From Megalonaias nervosa (Eukaryota; Mollusca; Bivalvia; Unionida; Unionidae): a stretch of 64,000 nucleotides of DNA. The stretch spans positions 62,001 to 126,000 of the forward strand of contig JAECUM010003703.1 of the NCBI GenBank assembly GCA_016617855.1. Reading direction: 5' to 3'. A program made the position numbers and the translations under genes. The notes under the pieces are model-generated. The model worked only from the letters and a program-made list of their open reading frames with translations, was not told the origin of the DNA and searched no databases. This document shows, piece by piece, positions 1-64,000 of the stretch (position 1 is the stretch's first letter; the number at the start of each line of letters is the position of its first letter).

Positions 1-854
1 TTTAAAGCCCTTATTTATCACGCAAAACACCAGCATTATCAAGCTGTTGCATGTATAGTATTTTATAGAAACGGCATCCAATGAACAAACATACTTTGAA
101 GTTGATAAAAACAACAGACCGTTTAAAATATTTAAAAAGTCAGTAAGTACATAAGTGTAAAAAGGAATCTTCAGATTCTTTGGAAAGGAGCATGATGTCC
201 AATTATGGTTATTGGACATCATGTGTTGATTTGTATATGTCTTTTGGTGGGAGAGATGATAGCCATCACTACATGAAATTCAAAATAAATGAAAATATTA
301 TGTAAAGTTGGGAGCATAAAAAGCAAGAAGCCTTAGGTTTGGAACTGCAGTTTCTAAAACTGTACTGTAGGTAATTAAGCTATAAGAATACTTAGCATAC
401 TTTATGTTGAATATAATGTTTGCCTTAATAGCAGCAGTCTCAGATCACACTTCTGCCCTGTTTGAATGTGTGTTTTCTAAGTTAACAATTGCTGAACATA
501 TTGCAATACCTTACTGAAAATTGTTCTTACTTACAGAATAAGTTTGGCTACCTTACTGAAAAAGTTTTGTTTGGGTTGGGAGGGTCTGGAGGAGAGTAAA
601 ATCTTATTGTATATCTAAACTAACCACATGTCTAACTTAAACATTTTAATATACTCCAGGAGGTGTGTGAGGTGAGACGATGAAACCAATTCTTCAAAAT
701 ACCCATTTTAGTGCATTTTGTTTATTCAGTTGATTTTGACATGATCTTTTAGAAGTGTGTGTAATCCAAGTGAATAATATGGAAAAGATTTGTTCCGATT
801 ATTCGAAATAATAAATCATATATAGATTTACATGATAATTACTCTTGTACTTTC
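1..854. other. Intronic DNA upstream of the first visible LIG3 exon
   Basis: AT-rich sequence with no recognisable coding exon, RNA gene or mobile element. The preceding LIG3 exon, which should encode the segment just before the IFGTG residues of the exon at 1142, was looked for here and not found, so it probably lies upstream of the window. Confidence 0.5.
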
Positions 855-1070
855 AGTGTGCAGTCTTCACCTCTGTCCGCATTGGTTCGGGTCTTGGGCT
901 TGGCCAATGTGGGTATGTGAGAAAGCTTACCTGTAGCGTCCTGTGTGTTGGTGGTTCTTACTGTGGTTTTTCCTGTGTTCTTTCTCCACCAAGCATACTA
1001 GCCACCATGTATAGCCTATCATGCACTGAAAAATGGCATTAAACCCCCAAAACAACAAAAACAACAATCT
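855..1070 (+). repeat. SINE family A, 5'-truncated copy
   Basis: The segment matches the body and 3' tail of the better preserved SINE at 9404-9669, read on the opposite strand. Shared landmarks are GTGAGAAAGCTTACC, a GGTGGTTCTT block, a CTCCACCA block, ATGTATAGCCTAT and the tail CTGAAAAATGGCATTAAACC followed by an AAC-rich end. The tRNA-like head is mostly missing. A 65-codon open frame here is a by-product of the SINE, not a gene. Confidence 0.75.
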
Positions 1071-1141
1071 GCTCAAAGTTCACAATCAAAATGACAATTG
1101 TTTTGATGCATTCTAACAATCAGTGTTTTCTTAAATTGCAG

Positions 1142-61836
<60,695 letters not shown>

Positions 61837-62214
61837 GTATTGTATTTATCCATGCTGGGTCTGCAGTTAAGGATGCATTCAGTAAGGCTAGTGTTAGTGT
61901 TGGGATGACAGGTCTTCTGTTAGTAAGTGGTGTTAAGTAACAGAAACCAAGAGTTAATAGAAGTAGTTCACCACATGAGCTTTCAAAATGAGATGGGTGT
62001 TTTTTTTCCAGCTTTTATTATTGTTGTTGTAATGCTGCAAAGATTATTTTGTTGTTATTACTGTTATTAATCATACTGTTTGGGTAACATCCAAATCGGT
62101 AAATACTGTGATGAGTTAACTGATGCAGTGGGCATTCTACATTGGTTCTGTATGGTGATTTTATGTACAGTGATAATTAATTTGAAATATATATTTTCTT
62201 CTCCCTCAGCAGTA

Positions 62215-62560
62215 GTTGGACTGAAAATCATGGTTTGTACAGCCTTTGAAAAATTCTTGAATTTGATAGTTTGCCATGAAAATGCCACGAATTTGGCCCC
62301 CAAAAACTTGAATATGTCTGAGAGAATGTAAAACGTTTATACCAAATAAAATAAATCACTTTTTAAATCAGTTATTTTCCCAAAAAATGATAATTAATAA
62401 TGGGATAAAATTTGATGGATCAAAAGAAATGACACCAGTAGTTACCCGATGAAGTAGTGTTACGACCCTGTAGTTAAATTACATATGTGTTAAAATTTAA
62501 ATTCTTCTAATTCTTTGTTTCATTTTTATTTTATTTTTATACCACTAAATGTTATTATTA
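62215..62560. repeat. Repeat family with CTTGAA-rich end, copy 2
   Basis: CATGGTTTGTACAGCCTTTG, ATTCTTGAATTTGA, AATCACTTTTTAAAT and GGGATAAAATTTGATGG follow each other as in 49245-49620. It appears shorter, without the second end. Confidence 0.4.
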
Positions 62561-62628
62561 TTATGGTGATGATTATGTTAGCAAGGTCTAATAGTTTGTT
62601 AGAAACATCATATTTATTTAAAACGTAA

Positions 62629-62905
62629 ATGTGACTCGTGTAAGCACGATTTTTGCATGACGGTTTTTCGTATCAAGTAAACAGTGAGAAAGAGCTATGT
62701 AAATGATTGGCTGTGACCACGTTATTTCAAAATAATACTTGTTTACGCATTGTAGTGATTTCGAAATCACACGTGTCCTTCATGCGTGTGTACATGTAAT
62801 GACGCATTAGCGTGTTTAAATGCTCAGTTACCTGTAAGAAAAGTTTAGTCAGAGTCGTAATCGTAGTCAGTCGTGGTTCAGAGTCACATCATAACATCTT
62901 ACAGA
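62629..62905 (+). other. Possible LTR of the adjoining Gypsy element
   Basis: The segment is richer in CpG than its surroundings and can be delimited as TGTGACTCG...ATCTTACA. It lies just before the truncated pol frame. No second copy is in the window to prove it is an LTR, so this is a guess from position and composition. Confidence 0.25.
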
Positions 62906-62921
62906 GTTTATAATACCTTAA

Positions 62922-64000
62922 GAAAGGTATTTCCATTTACTTTTGTTTGCAGTTAGAGAGTCCGTTCAAGAATCTCTAGGGTTCAGTCCTTTTGAACTGG
63001 TATTTGGATATACTGTGCGTGGACCTTTAAAGTTATTGAAAGAGAAACTGCTTTCAAATGAAGAAACAGAACTTAATCTTCTTGATTATGTCTCTGATTT
63101 CAAGCATAAATTGTCGAAGGCTTGTGAGGTCGCAAGAGCAAATTTGCACTCTACTCAATCAAAGATGTTAAGATGTGATAAAAACGCAAGGGATAGAAGT
63201 TTTCAATCTGGTGATAGAGTCCTGGCTCTCTTGCCCATTCCACAAAATCCTCTTCAGGCAAAATATTATGGTCCATACACGGTTGAAAAGAAAATAAGTG
63301 ATTTAAATTACATTATAAATACTCCTGATAGGCAAAAACCAAAACAACTGTGCCACATCAGTATGTTAAAGGAGTATGTTGAAAGAAATAGCCAGGTAAA
63401 TCATGCAATTAATTTAGTAGTACCTGTCCCACCAGCTGAGGATTTGAATGAAGGAATTCAGTTGGATTCTACTAATCTTGGAACAACAAGTCTTCGGAAT
63501 TCAGAAGTTATGGAAAATCTAGACCAGAAACTTTCTCATTTACAAAATCAAGAAAAAAGTGAACTTAAACAATTATTGTCTGAATATGAACACTTGTTTC
63601 CAGACATACCTACAAGGACAAACAAAATTTTTCACGACGTTGAAATAGTAGATTCGAAACCCATGAAACAAAACCCATACAGAATGAATCCTTTTAAACA
63701 GGAATACATGAAAAAAGAGATTCAGTATTTACTGGAAAATGATTTTATAGAGCCCAGTAAGAGTGATTGGAGTTCACCATGCATTCTTGTTCCGAAACCG
63801 GGTAAAACTTTCCGAATGTGTACGGATTATAGAAAGGTGAACAGTGTGACTAAAACAGACTCATTTCCACTGCCAAGAATCGATGACTGTATCGACAAAA
63901 TTGGAAATGTCAAATACGTCACTAAATTCGACCTTCTGAAGGGTTTTTGGCAAATTCCACTAACGGAAAGAGAAAAAGAAATTTCAGCGTTTGTGACTCC
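62922..64000 (+). CDS. Ty3/Gypsy pol fragment, integrase C-terminus then reverse transcriptase (Gmr1-like order), runs off window
   Basis: A single open frame of about 359 codons with no stop to the window end. The first part (62937-63380) is the C-terminal part of an integrase: FAVRESVQESLGFSPFELVF, VRGPL, then GDRVLALLP and YTVEKK...LCHISMLK, a GPY/F-type module. After a spacer, from about 63600, comes a Gypsy-type reverse transcriptase: HDVEIVDSKP, WSSPCILVPKPGKTFRMCTD, YRKVN, and FDLLKGFWQIPL with the first catalytic Asp. Integrase upstream of reverse transcriptase is unusual for Ty3/Gypsy and is known for Gmr1-like elements. The frame is closed by a stop at 62919-62921, and the integrase core, protease and gag are absent upstream, so the copy is 5'-deleted or rearranged. 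The lack of stops suggests recent origin. Confidence 0.88.

Noticed and set aside
62080..62330. Next LIG3 exon (BRCT)
   Set aside because: A CCCTCAG acceptor-like site is present at about 62204-62210, but the following frame has no BRCT similarity and the segment belongs to a repeat also found at 49245-49620.

Overview
This window looks like nuclear DNA of a marine invertebrate, most likely a mollusc (inferred, moderate confidence). The DNA is AT-rich, protein exons are short and separated by introns of 0.8-9.9 kb, and the introns are packed with tRNA-derived SINEs, terminal-inverted-repeat DNA transposons, Penelope-like, DIRS-like, Gypsy and non-LTR retroelements, microsatellites and old tandem arrays. 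There is no sign of prokaryotic gene organisation.

Only one host gene could be supported. It is a DNA ligase III (LIG3) orthologue on the + strand that covers almost the whole window. Fourteen exons (1142-1186, 5909-5995, 9180-9259, 19178-19255, 21859-22018, 24322-24477, 29771-29902, 31692-31771, 32992-33079, 39247-39324, 48665-48788, 55204-55568, 60589-60933, 61714-61836) have GT/AG borders and compatible phases and join into 647 uninterrupted codons. They cover the end of the helical DNA-binding domain, the whole nucleotidyltransferase core (motif KYDGER), the OB-fold and a charged C-terminal linker. The gene starts upstream of base 1 and continues past base 64000; the N-terminal zinc finger and any BRCT domain lie outside.

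The most notable observation is exon 14 (61714-61836). It encodes a textbook PBZ-type poly(ADP-ribose)-binding C2H2 zinc finger, in phase with the ligase reading frame. Vertebrate LIG3 has no such finger in its C-terminal linker as far as I know. The ligase may therefore bind poly(ADP-ribose) directly.

Intron layout: intron 1 holds a PIF/Harbinger-like element and an array carrying AGGTCA-type inverted repeats; intron 2 a DIRS-like element with inverted repeats; intron 3 a SINE with clean target-site duplications, a hAT MITE, a pogo-like element, a second SINE family, a long CA tract and a second DIRS-like element; intron 4 a Penelope-like element with inverted terminal repeats; intron 5 a 35-bp minisatellite; intron 6 a second pogo-like copy inside a multiplied splice-donor segment, a ~185-bp array and a 263-bp duplication; intron 9 a MITE, a dead non-LTR reverse transcriptase and nested TIR elements; introns 10-12 minisatellites, degenerate arrays, a third DIRS-type inverted-repeat structure and SINEs. 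The window ends in an open Ty3/Gypsy pol fragment with integrase upstream of reverse transcriptase, the unusual order known from Gmr1-like elements.
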